DNA of 64,000 nt from Pseudomonas alcaligenes (GTDB taxonomy: Bacteria > Pseudomonadota > Gammaproteobacteria > Pseudomonadales > Pseudomonadaceae), in the NCBI RefSeq assembly GCF_041729615.1, contig NZ_CP154874.1, positions 1,679,001 through 1,743,000 of the forward strand, in the 5' to 3' direction. The notes beneath the pieces were generated by a model. It saw only the letters and a program-made list of their open reading frames with translations, had not been told where the DNA came from and ran no database searches. Each line of letters opens with the position of its first letter. Positions within the stretch are counted from its first letter, which is position 1. The position numbers and the translations under genes were made by a program. Of the stretch, positions 1-14,804 are shown piece after piece.

Positions 1-2383
<2,383 letters not shown>

Positions 2384-2387
<4 letters not shown>

Positions 2388-2905
2388 GCGAGCCCGTCGC
2401 CGGCCAGCGCGCCGCCCGCGTCATGCTGATCCTCGCCTGGGCCGCCGCCCTGGCCCTGGCCACCTACTGGTTCGGCGACTGGGAAGAGCAGCAGATCAAC
2501 CCCAACCGCCAGCCGCAGTCGGTGCATGGCGACGGCTACATCGAGGTGCGCCTGGCCGCCGGGCGTGGCGGTCACTACCTGTTGGACGGGCAGATCGACG
2601 GCCACAACCTGACCTTCCTCCTCGACACCGGCGCCACCGCCGTGGCCATCCCCAAGGCGGTGGCCGAGCGCCTCGACCTGGAACGCGGCGCGCCGGTACA
2701 GATCCGCACCGCCAACGGCACCGTCACCGGCTGGCGCACCCGCCTCGGCCTGCTGCAGCTCGGCGACATCCAGCTACGCAACGTGGCGGCACTGGTCACC
2801 CCCGGCATGGACGGCGAAGAGGTGCTGCTCGGCATGAGCGCCCTCAAGCAACTCGAATTCACTCAGAAAGGCGGCACCCTGGTGCTGCGCCAATCAACAC
2901 GCTAA
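2384..2905 (+). CDS. Membrane-anchored retropepsin-like aspartic protease (TIGR02281 type)
   Basis: This 173-residue protein has one N-terminal membrane segment (about residues 14-30) and a periplasmic single-lobe aspartic protease domain. The active-site motif [12 protein letters not shown] is clear, followed by the family's '[11 protein letters not shown]' motif near the C-terminus. Retropepsins work as dimers, since each chain supplies one catalytic Asp. The substrate is unknown. The ATG overlaps the stop of the esterase gene (ATGA), and parC follows after 10 bases, so it sits in the parE-parC transcription unit. A second member of the family lies at 21941-22591. Confidence 0.85.
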
Positions 2906-2915
2906 TGAGGCACGC

Positions 2916-5174
2916 ATGAGCGACACCCTCGACCTGAGCCTGGAAGGCGTCGAACGCCGGTCGCTGGCCGACTTCACCGAGCAGGCCTACCTGAACTACT
3001 CCATGTACGTGATCATGGACCGCGCCCTGCCGCATATCGGCGACGGCCTGAAACCGGTGCAGCGGCGCATCGTCTATGCCATGAGCGAGCTGGGCCTGGA
3101 CGCCGACGCCAAGCACAAGAAGTCGGCGCGCACCGTCGGCGACGTGCTCGGCAAGTTCCACCCGCACGGCGACAGCGCCTGCTACGAGGCCATGGTGCTG
3201 ATGGCGCAGCCGTTCAGCTACCGCTACACCCTGGTCGACGGCCAGGGCAACTGGGGTGCGCCGGACGATCCCAAGTCCTTCGCCGCCATGCGCTACACCG
3301 AGGCGCGCCTGTCGCGCTATTCGGAAGTGCTGCTGGCCGAGCTGGGCCAGGGTACGGTGGACTGGGTGCCGAACTTCGACGGCACCCTGGACGAGCCGGC
3401 GACCCTGCCGGCGCGCCTGCCCAACCTGCTGCTCAACGGCACCACCGGTATCGCCGTGGGCATGGCCACCGATGTGCCGCCGCATAACCTGCGTGAAGTG
3501 GCGAGCGCCTGCGTGCGCCTGCTCGATGAGCCGGGTGCCACGGTCGAGCAGCTGTGCGAGCACATCCAGGGTCCGGACTTCCCCACCGAGGCCGAGGTCA
3601 TCACGCCCAAGGCCGACCTGCTGAAGATCTACGAAAGCGGCCGTGGCTCGGTGCGCATGCGCGCCGTGTACCGTGTCGAGGACGGCGATATCGTGGTCAC
3701 CGCGCTGCCGCACCAGGTCTCCGGGGCCAAGGTGCTGGAGCAGATCGCCGCGCAGATGCAGGCCAAGAAGCTGCCGATGGTCGCCGACCTGCGCGACGAG
3801 TCGGACCACGAGAACCCCTGCCGCATCGTCATCATCCCGCGCTCCAACCGCGTGGATGCCGACGAGCTGATGACCCACCTGTTCGCCACCACCGACCTGG
3901 AGTCCAGCTACCGGGTCAACACCAACGTCATCGGCCTGGACGGCAAGCCGCAGGTGAAGGACCTGCGCACCCTGCTCTCCGAGTGGCTGGTCTACCGCGT
4001 CGGCACCGTGCGCCGCCGCCTGCAGTTCCGCCTGGACAAGGTGGAGAAGCGCCTGCACCTGTTGGAGGGCTTGCTGGTTGCCTTCCTCAATCTGGACGAA
4101 GTGATCCATATCATCCGCACCGAGGACCAGCCCAAGCCGGTGCTGATGGCGCGCTTCGGCCTTAGCGAACTGCAAGCCGACTATATCCTCGACACCCGCC
4201 TGCGCCAGCTAGCCCGTCTGGAAGAGATGAAGATCCGCGGCGAACAGGACGAGCTGGCCAAGGAGCGCGACAAGCTGCTGGCCCTGCTCGGCAGCGAAGC
4301 CAAGCTGAAGAAACTGGTGCGCCAGGAAATCCTCGACGATGCCGAGAAGTACGGCGACGCCCGCCGCTCGCCGATCGTCGCCCGCGCCGAGGCCCGCGCC
4401 CTGTCGGAAACCGAACTGATGCCGACCGAGCCGGTGACCGTGGTGCTCTCGGAAAAAGGCTGGGTACGTTGCGCCAAGGGCCACGATATCGACGCCACCG
4501 GCCTGTCCTATAAAGCCGGCGACGGCTTCAAGGCCGCCGCGCCGGGCCGCTCCAACCAGTACGCCGTGTTTATCGACTCCACCGGACGCAGCTACTCGCT
4601 GGCCGCCCACTCGCTGCCATCGGCCCGTGGCCAGGGCGAGCCGCTGACCGGGCGCCTGACCCCGCCGCCCGGCGCGACCTTCGACTGCGTGCTGCTGCCG
4701 GATGACAGTGCCCTGTACGTGATCGCCTCCGACGCCGGCTACGGCTTCGTGGTCAAGGGCGAGGACCTGCAGGCCAAGAACAAGGCCGGCAAGGCCCTGC
4801 TGACCCTGCCCAACGGCGCACTGGTGGTGCCGCCCAAGCCGGTGGCCAGCGTCGAGGAGGACTGGCTGGCGGCGGTGACCACCGAGGGTCGCCTGCTGCT
4901 GTTCCCGGTACGCGACCTGCCGCAGCTGGGCAAAGGCAAGGGCAACAAGATCATCGGCATCCCCGGTGAGCGGGTGGCCAGCCGCGAGGAATACCTCACC
5001 GACCTGGCCGTGCTGCCGGCGGGCGCTACCCTGGTCCTGCAGGCCGGCAAGCGCACCCTGTCGCTCAAGCCGGACGACCTGGAACACTACAAGGGCGAGC
5101 GTGGCCGCCGCGGCAACAAGCTGCCGCGCGGCTTCCAGCGGGTCGACCAGCTGCTGGTGGAGAGCGGCAGCTAA
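2916..5174 (+). CDS. parC: DNA topoisomerase IV subunit A
   Basis: At 752 residues this is a full-length ParC, the DNA cleavage and religation subunit of topoisomerase IV. The winged-helix breakage domain carries the catalytic Tyr in '[11 protein letters not shown]' (about Y127). The quinolone-determining region reads 'GDSACYEA', with Ser at 87 and Glu at 91, which are the susceptible-type residues known from P. aeruginosa. A C-terminal beta-pinwheel domain follows from about residue 490. The stop is 12 bases before the next gene, the MCE permease, so read-through into the lipid transport operon is possible. Confidence 0.97.
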   Translation: MSDTLDLSLEGVERRSLADFTEQAYLNYSMYVIMDRALPHIGDGLKPVQRRIVYAMSELGLDADAKHKKSARTVGDVLGKFHPHGDSACYEAMVLMAQPFSYRYTLVDGQGNWGAPDDPKSFAAMRYTEARLSRYSEVLLAELGQGTVDWVPNFDGTLDEPATLPARLPNLLLNGTTGIAVGMATDVPPHNLREVASACVRLLDEPGATVEQLCEHIQGPDFPTEAEVITPKADLLKIYESGRGSVRMRAVYRVEDGDIVVTALPHQVSGAKVLEQIAAQMQAKKLPMVADLRDESDHENPCRIVIIPRSNRVDADELMTHLFATTDLESSYRVNTNVIGLDGKPQVKDLRTLLSEWLVYRVGTVRRRLQFRLDKVEKRLHLLEGLLVAFLNLDEVIHIIRTEDQPKPVLMARFGLSELQADYILDTRLRQLARLEEMKIRGEQDELAKERDKLLALLGSEAKLKKLVRQEILDDAEKYGDARRSPIVARAEARALSETELMPTEPVTVVLSEKGWVRCAKGHDIDATGLSYKAGDGFKAAAPGRSNQYAVFIDSTGRSYSLAAHSLPSARGQGEPLTGRLTPPPGATFDCVLLPDDSALYVIASDAGYGFVVKGEDLQAKNKAGKALLTLPNGALVVPPKPVASVEEDWLAAVTTEGRLLLFPVRDLPQLGKGKGNKIIGIPGERVASREEYLTDLAVLPAGATLVLQAGKRTLSLKPDDLEHYKGERGRRGNKLPRGFQRVDQLLVESGS

Positions 5175-5186
5175 GGGAGAGACGAG

Positions 5187-6305
5187 ATGGCCGCCGCCGA
5201 ACTGCGCTGGCAACAGGATACCCAGGGTCGCACGCAGCTCTGCGTCAGCGGCCACTGGACCCTGGCCACGCGCAAACCGGACTTGCAGGCGGTGTTCGAG
5301 TCCTTCGCCGGTCCCGGCGGCGAACTGCCGGTACGGGTGACGGTCGCGGCCTGGGACAGCAGCCTGCTGGCCCTGCTGCGGCGCCTGCAGCGCCTGGCCG
5401 CGGAGCGCCAGTTGCAGCTGCGCTGGCTGGAACTGCCAGACGGCGTCGAGCGCCTGCTACAGATGGGCAGCACGCACCCGATCCAGCCCGCCGGCAGCGC
5501 TCAGCGCCGCGGCGGCCCGCTGACCCGCCTGGGCCTGGTGGCCATGTCCACCCTCGCCAGCCTGGCCACCGCAGCCACCTTCCTCGGTGAAATCTGCCTG
5601 GCCCTGCTCAACCTGCTGCGCGGCCGCGCGCGCCTGCGCGCCGGCGATTTCTGGCTGGCCCTGCAGCAGTGCGGCCCCGGCGCCCTGCCCATAGTCGCGC
5701 TGATCGCCACCCTGGTCGGCCTGATCCTCGCCTTCGTCGGCGCCGCCCAGCTGGAGGCCTTCGGCGCCCAGCTGTACATCGCCAACATGGTGGCCATCGG
5801 CATGACCCGCGAGATGGGCGCGCTGATGACCGCGGTGATCATGGCCGGGCGTACCGGCGCCGCCTATGCCGCCGAACTGGGCAGCATGCAGGCCAACGAG
5901 GAGATCGACGCACTGAAGACCTTCGGCTTCCCGCCCCTGGAGTTCCTGGTGCTGCCGCGCTTGTTGGCGCTACTGGTGGCCATGCCGCTGCTGTGCGCCT
6001 TCGCCGACGCCCTGGGTATCCTCGGCGGCTTCGTCATCGGCGCCGGGCTGTTCGACATCTCTGCCACCCAGTACCTCAACCAGAGCCTGGAGATGCTCAG
6101 CCTCACCGACTTCCTCCTGGGCATCTTCAAGAGCCTGGTGTTCGCCGTGCTGATCGGCCTGATCGGCTGCCACTACGGCCTGGCCTGCGGGCGCAACGCC
6201 CAGGCCGTGGGCCAGGCCACCACCCGCGCGGTGGTCAGCATCATCGTCGCGCTGGTGGTCAGCGATGCGCTGATCACCCTGATCTGCACCCAGCTGGGGA
6301 TCTGA
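5187..6305 (+). CDS. MlaE-family lipid ABC permease with N-terminal STAS-like domain
   Basis: This 372-residue inner-membrane permease belongs to the MlaE/Yrb family that moves phospholipids or other lipids between membranes. Residues 1-100 form a soluble domain resembling STAS/MlaB. Residues 115-372 form the MlaE core, with a conserved 'GMTREMGALMTAVIMAGRTGAAYAAELGSM' region split around residues 210-240 and a cytoplasmic coupling helix containing 'EEIDALKTFGFPP'. In the classical Mla system the STAS protein MlaB is separate; here it is fused. It starts 12 bases after parC and leads a five-gene lipid transport cluster. Confidence 0.9.
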   Translation: MAAAELRWQQDTQGRTQLCVSGHWTLATRKPDLQAVFESFAGPGGELPVRVTVAAWDSSLLALLRRLQRLAAERQLQLRWLELPDGVERLLQMGSTHPIQPAGSAQRRGGPLTRLGLVAMSTLASLATAATFLGEICLALLNLLRGRARLRAGDFWLALQQCGPGALPIVALIATLVGLILAFVGAAQLEAFGAQLYIANMVAIGMTREMGALMTAVIMAGRTGAAYAAELGSMQANEEIDALKTFGFPPLEFLVLPRLLALLVAMPLLCAFADALGILGGFVIGAGLFDISATQYLNQSLEMLSLTDFLLGIFKSLVFAVLIGLIGCHYGLACGRNAQAVGQATTRAVVSIIVALVVSDALITLICTQLGI

Positions 6306-6306
6306 G

Positions 6307-7074
6307 ATGAGCAAGGCCGTGCTGATTGCCGAAAACCTCTCCGCCGGCTACGGCCAGCGGGTGATCCAGCGCGGCCTGAACTTCCGCATCGCGCGCGGCG
6401 AGGTGTTCGTCATCATGGGCGGCAGCGGCTGCGGCAAGAGCACCCTGCTGCGCCACCTGATCGGCCTGCAGGCGCCGCTGGCCGGGCGCCTGCTGTTCAA
6501 CGGCGAGGACTTCTGGGCCCAGTCCGAGGCGCGCCGCGCCACGCTGCAGCAGGAATTCGGCGTGCTCTACCAGAACGGTGCGCTGTGGGGCTCGATGACC
6601 CTGCGCGAGAACATCTGCCTGCCGCTGGAAACCTACCGCCCCAACCTGTCCCGCGCCGAACTGGACGAGCTGGCCGCGCTCAAGCTGGCCCTGGTCGGCC
6701 TCGGCGGCTGCGACGAGCTGTACCCGGCCGAGCTGTCCGGCGGCATGCGCAAGCGCGCCGCACTGGCCCGCGCCCTGGCGCTGGACCCGCAGGTGCTGTT
6801 CTTCGACGAGCCCTCGGCCGGCCTCGACCCGATCAGCTCCATGGCCCTGGACGAGTTGATCCTGCAGCTGCGCGACAGCCTCGGCTCCAGTATCGTGCTG
6901 GTGACCCACGAGCTGCCGAGCATCTTCGCCGTCGCCGACACCTGCCTGTTCCTCGACGGCCAGGCCGGCACCCAGCTGGCCCTCGGCCCGCCCGACGAGC
7001 TGCTGGCCCATGGCCCGGAGGCGGTGCGCCGCTTCCTCGGCCGCAGCCCGCACCCGGCCAAGGAGGCCCCATGA
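6307..7074 (+). CDS. MlaF-like ABC transporter ATPase
   Basis: This 255-residue ATPase powers the adjacent MlaE-like permease. It has a Walker A motif (GGSGCGKST, near residue 39), a signature motif (LSGGMRKRAALARAL) and a Walker B motif (VLFFDEPSAGLDP) with the H-loop in 'LVTHELPS'. The LSGGM-R-K form of the signature is typical of MlaF-type rather than sugar or amino-acid ATPases. One base separates it from the permease, and its stop overlaps the ATG of the MCE gene, indicating tight translational coupling. Confidence 0.92.
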   Translation: MSKAVLIAENLSAGYGQRVIQRGLNFRIARGEVFVIMGGSGCGKSTLLRHLIGLQAPLAGRLLFNGEDFWAQSEARRATLQQEFGVLYQNGALWGSMTLRENICLPLETYRPNLSRAELDELAALKLALVGLGGCDELYPAELSGGMRKRAALARALALDPQVLFFDEPSAGLDPISSMALDELILQLRDSLGSSIVLVTHELPSIFAVADTCLFLDGQAGTQLALGPPDELLAHGPEAVRRFLGRSPHPAKEAP

Positions 7075-8021
7075 GCGAAACCCGCAAGCCCCTGCTGATC
7101 GGCAGCTTCCTGCTCGGCGGCCTGTTCCTGCTGGTCGTCGGCACCCTGCTGCTGTCGCGCGACAGCTGGTTCAGCCAGCCGACCGAGTACGTGGTGTACT
7201 TCAAAGGCGCGCTGGACGGCCTCGACGTCGGCGCCGACGTCACCTACCGCGGGGTGAAGATCGGCAGCGTGCGCGAGATCCGCCTGTCCTACGACCGCAA
7301 CATCAAGGACGTGGTGATGCCGGTGATCCTGCGCATCCAGCCCAATCGCACGGCCGGCCGGCGCAGCTTCGACCAGATCCTCGAACAGCTGGTGCAGCGC
7401 GGCCTGCGCGCCCAGCTGCAGACCCCCAGCCTGCTCACCGGCAAGGCCATCGTCGCGCTGGACATGTTCCCCGACCAACCCGGCTACGTGCGCGAACCCA
7501 ACGAGGTCGAGCTGCCGGCCATCCCCAGCGTGCCGTCGCGCATCGACCAGGCCGCCACCCTGCTGGGCGACCTGGTCGCCGACGTGCGCGAGCTGCCGCT
7601 GCGCGAGCTGATCGACTCGGCCACCCTGGCCATGCAGGGCATCGAGCGCCTGAGCCGCTCCGACGACCTGAACCAGGGCCTGCGCAGCCTGGCGTCCACC
7701 CTGGCCAACCTCGACCGTCTGAGCCGGCGCCTGGAAACCCAGCTGCCGGCCCTGCTCAGCTCCGCCCAGCGCAGCAGCGGCGAACTCAACGCCACCCTCG
7801 GCGAGATCCGCCAGGCCTCCGCCGGCCTGCGCCAGACCCTGGAGCAGACCAACGCGCTGCTCGGCGACGGCCGCCGCAGCCTGGGCCCGGAATCCGAACT
7901 GCAGTACCAGCTGAACACCACCCTGCAGGAACTCGGCCGCGCCAGCAAGGCGCTGCAGCGCACCGCCGAGAGCCTGGAACAGCAACCGCAAGCGCTGATC
8001 TTCGGGAAACCCCAGCCATGA
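7071..8021 (+). CDS. MCE-domain lipid-binding protein (MlaD/PqiB-like)
   Basis: This 316-residue protein has a single N-terminal transmembrane helix (about residues 8-28) and a periplasmic MCE domain from about residue 37. Diagnostic stretches include 'VYFKGALDGLDVGADVTYRGVKIGSV', read in two parts around residues 42-67, and 'RGLRAQLQTPSLLTGK'. A long helical C-terminal tail (about 170-316) is rich in Leu, Gln and Arg and is likely coiled coil, as in proteins whose MCE rings carry helical barrels. It probably forms a homohexameric ring on the MlaE-like permease. The start overlaps the ATPase stop (ATGA) and the stop overlaps the next lipoprotein gene. Confidence 0.9.
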   Translation: MSETRKPLLIGSFLLGGLFLLVVGTLLLSRDSWFSQPTEYVVYFKGALDGLDVGADVTYRGVKIGSVREIRLSYDRNIKDVVMPVILRIQPNRTAGRRSFDQILEQLVQRGLRAQLQTPSLLTGKAIVALDMFPDQPGYVREPNEVELPAIPSVPSRIDQAATLLGDLVADVRELPLRELIDSATLAMQGIERLSRSDDLNQGLRSLASTLANLDRLSRRLETQLPALLSSAQRSSGELNATLGEIRQASAGLRQTLEQTNALLGDGRRSLGPESELQYQLNTTLQELGRASKALQRTAESLEQQPQALIFGKPQP

Positions 8022-8593
8022 GCCGCTACCTGCTGCCCCTCGCCTTCCTGCTGCTGACCGGCTGCGCCACCAGCACGCCGCAGCGCTTCTACCAGCTGCC
8101 CGTGCCGGCCACCCCGGCGCAGCCAGGCGCCCAGGGCCCGGCGGTACTGCTCGGCCCGCTGCAGCTGGCCGACTACCTGCAGCGCGAGAACCTGGTGCAA
8201 CGCCGCAGCGACCAGCGCCTCGACCTCAGCACCGACGACCGCTGGGCCGGCAGCCTGCAGGACGATGTCGGCCGCCTGCTCCTGGCCACCCTGGCCGAGC
8301 GCCTGCACAGCGGCAACCTGGCGCTCTACCCGGACCGCATCGGTTTCCGCGCCGACGCCCAGCTGGTCCTGCATGTCGCCCGCCTGGACTCCGGCCCGCA
8401 ACAGCCGGCGGTACTGGAAGCGCGCTGGCGCCTGCTCGACGCCCAGGGCCGGCAGCGCGCCGGCGACCTGCTGCGCCTGAGCGAGACGCACGACGGCAGC
8501 CTGGACGACCAGGTCGCCGCCCAGGGGCGCCTGGTCGAGCGCCTCGGCCAGCGCCTGGCCGAGGCCGTGCAGGCCCTGTCGGCCGGCAGCTGA
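8018..8593 (+). CDS. PqiC-like ABC transport auxiliary lipoprotein (copy 1)
   Basis: This 191-residue lipoprotein has a signal peptide ending in the lipobox LTGC at residues 14-17, so it is probably lipidated and placed in the outer membrane. The body matches the PqiC/YmbA (ABC-type transport auxiliary) family, with 'YLQRENLVQR' and 'DDRWAGSLQDDV' as family-like stretches. PqiC proteins are thought to cap or dock the MCE tunnel at the outer membrane. The ATG overlaps the MCE stop (ATGA). It is clearly related to the next gene, sharing the ADYLQRE, RWAGSL and RLDSGP-PAVLEA segments. Confidence 0.85.
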   Translation: MSRYLLPLAFLLLTGCATSTPQRFYQLPVPATPAQPGAQGPAVLLGPLQLADYLQRENLVQRRSDQRLDLSTDDRWAGSLQDDVGRLLLATLAERLHSGNLALYPDRIGFRADAQLVLHVARLDSGPQQPAVLEARWRLLDAQGRQRAGDLLRLSETHDGSLDDQVAAQGRLVERLGQRLAEAVQALSAGS

Positions 8594-8688
8594 GCGGCTG
8601 GCGCTGGAGTCGCGCGCCGCTTTGACGGATGATACGCGGCCGCCTCGCACTTGTTTTCCGGCCGCCGCCGCGGCCCCAGGGTGAAAGA

Positions 8689-9396
8689 ATGAAACCGCTG
8701 CACCTCGCCTCCGTCCTGCTGCTGACCGGCCTGCTCGGCCTGGCCGGCTGTACCGCGCACCGCCCGGTGCCGCTGTACCAGCTGGACAACGGCAACGCCG
8801 CGCTGCCGACCCAGGAACAGGGCATCGCCGTGCTGCTCGGGCCGATCTCGGTGGCCGACTACCTGCAGCGCGAGGCCTTCCTCCAGCGCCAGCTCGATGG
8901 CAGCCTGCTGACCGCCGAAGACGCGCGCTGGGCCGGCAGCCTGGCCGCCGACATCGACCAGCTGCTGCTGCGCCAGCTGGCCTCGAACCTGGACAGCCAG
9001 CGCACCGTGCTGGCGCCGACCAGCGCCACCTTCAAGGCCGACGTGCAGGTACTGCTGAACATCATCCGCCTGGACTCCGGCCCGGCCCTGCCGGCCGTGC
9101 TGGAAGCGCAGTGGCGCCTGCTCGACCGCAACGGCCAGCTGCGCGACAGCCGCCTGCTGCGCCTGGAAGAAGCGCACAGCGGCACCCTCGCCGACCAGGC
9201 GCAGGCGCAGAGCCGCCTGCTGCGCCAGCTGGCCCGGCAGCTGGCCGACGCCATCGAGCCGCTGCGCAACCAGCCGGTGGCCGAGGCCACCAAGCCGGCG
9301 CCGGCCCCGGCACGCCCGGCCCGCCCGCCACAGCCGGGCCCGAAGATCCCCATGGTCGGCCCGACCCCGAGCACCGGCGACGTGCTGCGCTTCTGA
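8689..9396 (+). CDS. PqiC-like auxiliary lipoprotein (copy 2, Pro-rich tail)
   Basis: This 235-residue lipoprotein is a paralogue of the preceding gene. The start at 8689 was chosen because it gives a short signal peptide with lipobox LAGC at residues 16-19; an upstream in-frame ATG at 8629 would bury it. The body shares 'ADYLQRE', 'ARWAGSL' and 'IRLDSGPALPAVLEA' with copy 1. It differs by a Pro/Ala-rich tail of about 35 residues (from about residue 203), which could reach through the periplasm or bind peptidoglycan. It is set off from copy 1 by 95 bases. Confidence 0.8.
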   Translation: MKPLHLASVLLLTGLLGLAGCTAHRPVPLYQLDNGNAALPTQEQGIAVLLGPISVADYLQREAFLQRQLDGSLLTAEDARWAGSLAADIDQLLLRQLASNLDSQRTVLAPTSATFKADVQVLLNIIRLDSGPALPAVLEAQWRLLDRNGQLRDSRLLRLEEAHSGTLADQAQAQSRLLRQLARQLADAIEPLRNQPVAEATKPAPAPARPARPPQPGPKIPMVGPTPSTGDVLRF

Positions 9397-9451
9397 GCCC
9401 GACCTTGGTCGGCTGGCCGGCGCGGCGCCAAGCGGGTAGGCTGCCGACCCC

Positions 9452-10219
9452 ATGAGCGCGACCGATATCCTCCTGCTGGCCCTGGCCGGCTTCGCCGCCG
9501 GCGGCATGAACGCCCTGGCCGGTGGCGGCACCTTCTTTTCCTTCCCCGCCCTGCTGGCCAGCGGCCTGCCGCCGGTGACCGCCAACGCCACCAATGCCGT
9601 GGCCCTGTGGCCGGCCAGCCTGGCCGGGGCCTGGGCCGCGCGCGGCTCGCTGCGACCGCTGGGACGCTACCTGCTGCCACTGCTGCTGGCCGGCCTGGCC
9701 GGCGGCCTGCTCGGCGGCCTGCTGCTGCTGGCCGGCGGCGACGAGATCTTCCGCCACCTGATTCCCTGGCTGCTGCTGGCCGCCACCGCGCTGTTCGCCG
9801 CCAGCCCCTGGCTCAGCCGCGCCCTGGCCGCGCGCCGGCGCGACACCGGGCGCCCGCCGCACGGCCCGCTGTCGCTCGGCGCCCATGTCGGCGTATCGGT
9901 GTATGGCGGCTACTTCGGCGCCGGCATGGGCATCCTGCAGCTGGCCGCCTTCTCCATCGAGGGCCACCCGCTGGCCCGCGCCAACGCCCTGAAGAACCTG
10001 ATCTCGGCGGTGATCTACAGCGTCGCCAGCCTCACCTTCATCTTCGCCGGGCGGGTCAGCTGGGCCGAGCTGCTGGTCCTGCTGGCCGGCGCCACGGCCG
10101 GCGGCTATGCCGGCGGGGCGCTCGGCGAGAAACTGCCGCCGCGCCTGCTGCGCGCCCTGGTGATCGGCGTGGGCGGCGGCATGACCCTCTACTATTTCTG
10201 GGCCACCTACGCCCGCTGA
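9452..10219 (+). CDS. TauE/SafE family membrane permease
   Basis: This 255-residue protein has seven or eight hydrophobic segments and belongs to the TauE/SafE (DUF81) family of anion exporters, often linked to sulfite, sulfoacetate or related sulfur compounds. Typical motifs are '[20 protein letters not shown]' near the N-terminus and '[15 protein letters not shown]' in the middle. No sulfur genes lie nearby, so the substrate is unknown. It is 55 bases after the lipoprotein gene and is followed by a promoter-like site for xseB. Confidence 0.85.
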   Translation: MSATDILLLALAGFAAGGMNALAGGGTFFSFPALLASGLPPVTANATNAVALWPASLAGAWAARGSLRPLGRYLLPLLLAGLAGGLLGGLLLLAGGDEIFRHLIPWLLLAATALFAASPWLSRALAARRRDTGRPPHGPLSLGAHVGVSVYGGYFGAGMGILQLAAFSIEGHPLARANALKNLISAVIYSVASLTFIFAGRVSWAELLVLLAGATAGGYAGGALGEKLPPRLLRALVIGVGGGMTLYYFWATYAR

Positions 10220-10220
10220 T

Positions 10221-10250
10221 TTGCCCCAGGCGGCGCGGCTCTGCTAGTGT
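10221..10250 (+). promoter_or_regulatory. Candidate sigma-70 promoter for xseB-ispA
   Basis: TTGCCC (10221-10226) and TAGTGT (10245-10250) are 18 bases apart, just upstream of xseB. The match is moderate and unproven. Confidence 0.4.
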
Positions 10251-10284
10251 CGCGCCCGTTCCAACACCCGCCGAGACAGTGCCC

Positions 10285-10524
10285 ATGGCCCGCAAGAAAG
10301 CCGCCGATTTCGAAACCTCCCTCGCCGAGCTGCAGAGCCTGGTCGAGCGCCTGGAAAGCGGCGAGCTGTCGCTGGAGGATTCCCTCGGTGCCTTCGAGCA
10401 GGGCATCCGCCTGACCCGCGACTGCCAGGCCGCCCTGGCCCAGGCCGAGCAGAAGGTGCAGGTGCTGCTGGAGCGCGACGGCGAACTCGCAGAAGCCCCC
10501 TTCGACGCGGACGAACCGGCATGA
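10285..10524 (+). CDS. xseB: Exodeoxyribonuclease VII small subunit
   Basis: The product is 79 residues, the usual size for XseB. It contains the helical pattern '[20 protein letters not shown]' and '[15 protein letters not shown]', the hallmark of the family. Several copies bind the large subunit XseA to form the ssDNA nuclease. As in other pseudomonads it sits directly before ispA, overlapping it by four bases. Confidence 0.95.
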   Translation: MARKKAADFETSLAELQSLVERLESGELSLEDSLGAFEQGIRLTRDCQAALAQAEQKVQVLLERDGELAEAPFDADEPA

Positions 10525-11408
10525 TCGCCGCCTACCAGCAGCGCTGCGCCGCCCGCGTCGACGCGGCGCTGGAAGACCTGTTCGCCGCCCCCCGCCACGA
10601 CCTGCAGCGCCTCTACCAGGCCATGCGCTACAGCGTGGTCAACGGCGGCAAGCGCGTGCGCCCGCTGCTGGTCTACGCCGCCTGCGAGGCGCTGGACGGC
10701 GACCTCGACCGCGCCGACGGCGCCGCCTGCGCGGTGGAGCTGATCCACGCCTACTCGCTGGTGCACGACGACCTGCCGGCGATGGACGACGACGACCTGC
10801 GCCGCGGCCAGCCGACCACCCACATCGCCTTCGACGAGGCCTGCGCCATCCTCGCCGGCGACGGCCTGCAGAGCCTGGCCTTCGAAGTGCTCGCCGACGC
10901 CCGGCGCAACCCGCAAGACGCCGAGCTGCGCCTGGCCATGGTCATGGGCCTGGCCCGCGCCGCCGGCCCGGCGGGCATGGTCGGCGGCCAGGCCATCGAC
11001 CTCGCCTCGGTCGGCCGGCGCCTCGACCAGCAGGCCCTGGAGGCCATGCACCGGCACAAGACCGGCGCACTGATCGAGGCCAGCGTGCAGCTCGGCGCCC
11101 TGGCCAGCGGCCGCGCCGATGAACACACTCTGCGTGCCCTGGCCCAGTACGCCCAGGCCATCGGCCTGGCCTTCCAGGTGCAGGACGACATCCTCGACGT
11201 GGAAAGCGACACCGCCACTCTGGGCAAGACCCAGGGCAAGGACCAGGCCAACGACAAGCCCACCTACCCCGCCCTGCTCGGCCTCGACGCGGCCAAGGCC
11301 TATGCCCTGGAGCTGCGCGACCAGGCCCTGCATGCCCTGCGCCTGTTCGGCGACAGCGCCGAGCCGCTGCGCGACCTGGCCCGCTACATCGTCGAGCGGC
11401 GCAGCTGA
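10521..11408 (+). CDS. ispA: Farnesyl diphosphate synthase
   Basis: This 295-residue prenyltransferase makes farnesyl diphosphate from IPP and DMAPP for ubiquinone and undecaprenyl phosphate synthesis. The first Asp-rich motif is in '[16 protein letters not shown]' (about residues 82-97) and the second in '[13 protein letters not shown]' (about 219-231). The ATG overlaps xseB. In most pseudomonads dxs follows directly; here 4.4 kb with two other genes intervene. Confidence 0.95.
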   Translation: MIAAYQQRCAARVDAALEDLFAAPRHDLQRLYQAMRYSVVNGGKRVRPLLVYAACEALDGDLDRADGAACAVELIHAYSLVHDDLPAMDDDDLRRGQPTTHIAFDEACAILAGDGLQSLAFEVLADARRNPQDAELRLAMVMGLARAAGPAGMVGGQAIDLASVGRRLDQQALEAMHRHKTGALIEASVQLGALASGRADEHTLRALAQYAQAIGLAFQVQDDILDVESDTATLGKTQGKDQANDKPTYPALLGLDAAKAYALELRDQALHALRLFGDSAEPLRDLARYIVERRS

Positions 11409-11459
11409 GCCGCACCATCACTCGCGCAAATACCCCGCCTTTCGCCGCATAAGGCTTGC

Positions 11460-11487
11460 TTTACCGCCGCGCCCGAGCCCCTAAGAT
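11460..11487 (+). promoter_or_regulatory. Candidate sigma-70 promoter for the acyl-CoA carboxylase gene
   Basis: TTTACC (11460-11465) and TAAGAT (11482-11487) are 16 bases apart. A transcription start near 11494 would rule out the in-frame ATG at 11494 and favours the start at 11521. The match is moderate. Confidence 0.4.
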
Positions 11488-11520
11488 GGCTTCATGACAA
11501 GAAGCCCGGAGTGGCCGGCC

Positions 11521-14793
<3,273 letters not shown>

Positions 14794-14804
14794 GGAACTC
14801 GCCC

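Noticed and set aside
3160..3200. Quinolone-resistance changes in parC
   Set aside because: Ser87 and Glu91 are the susceptible-type residues.
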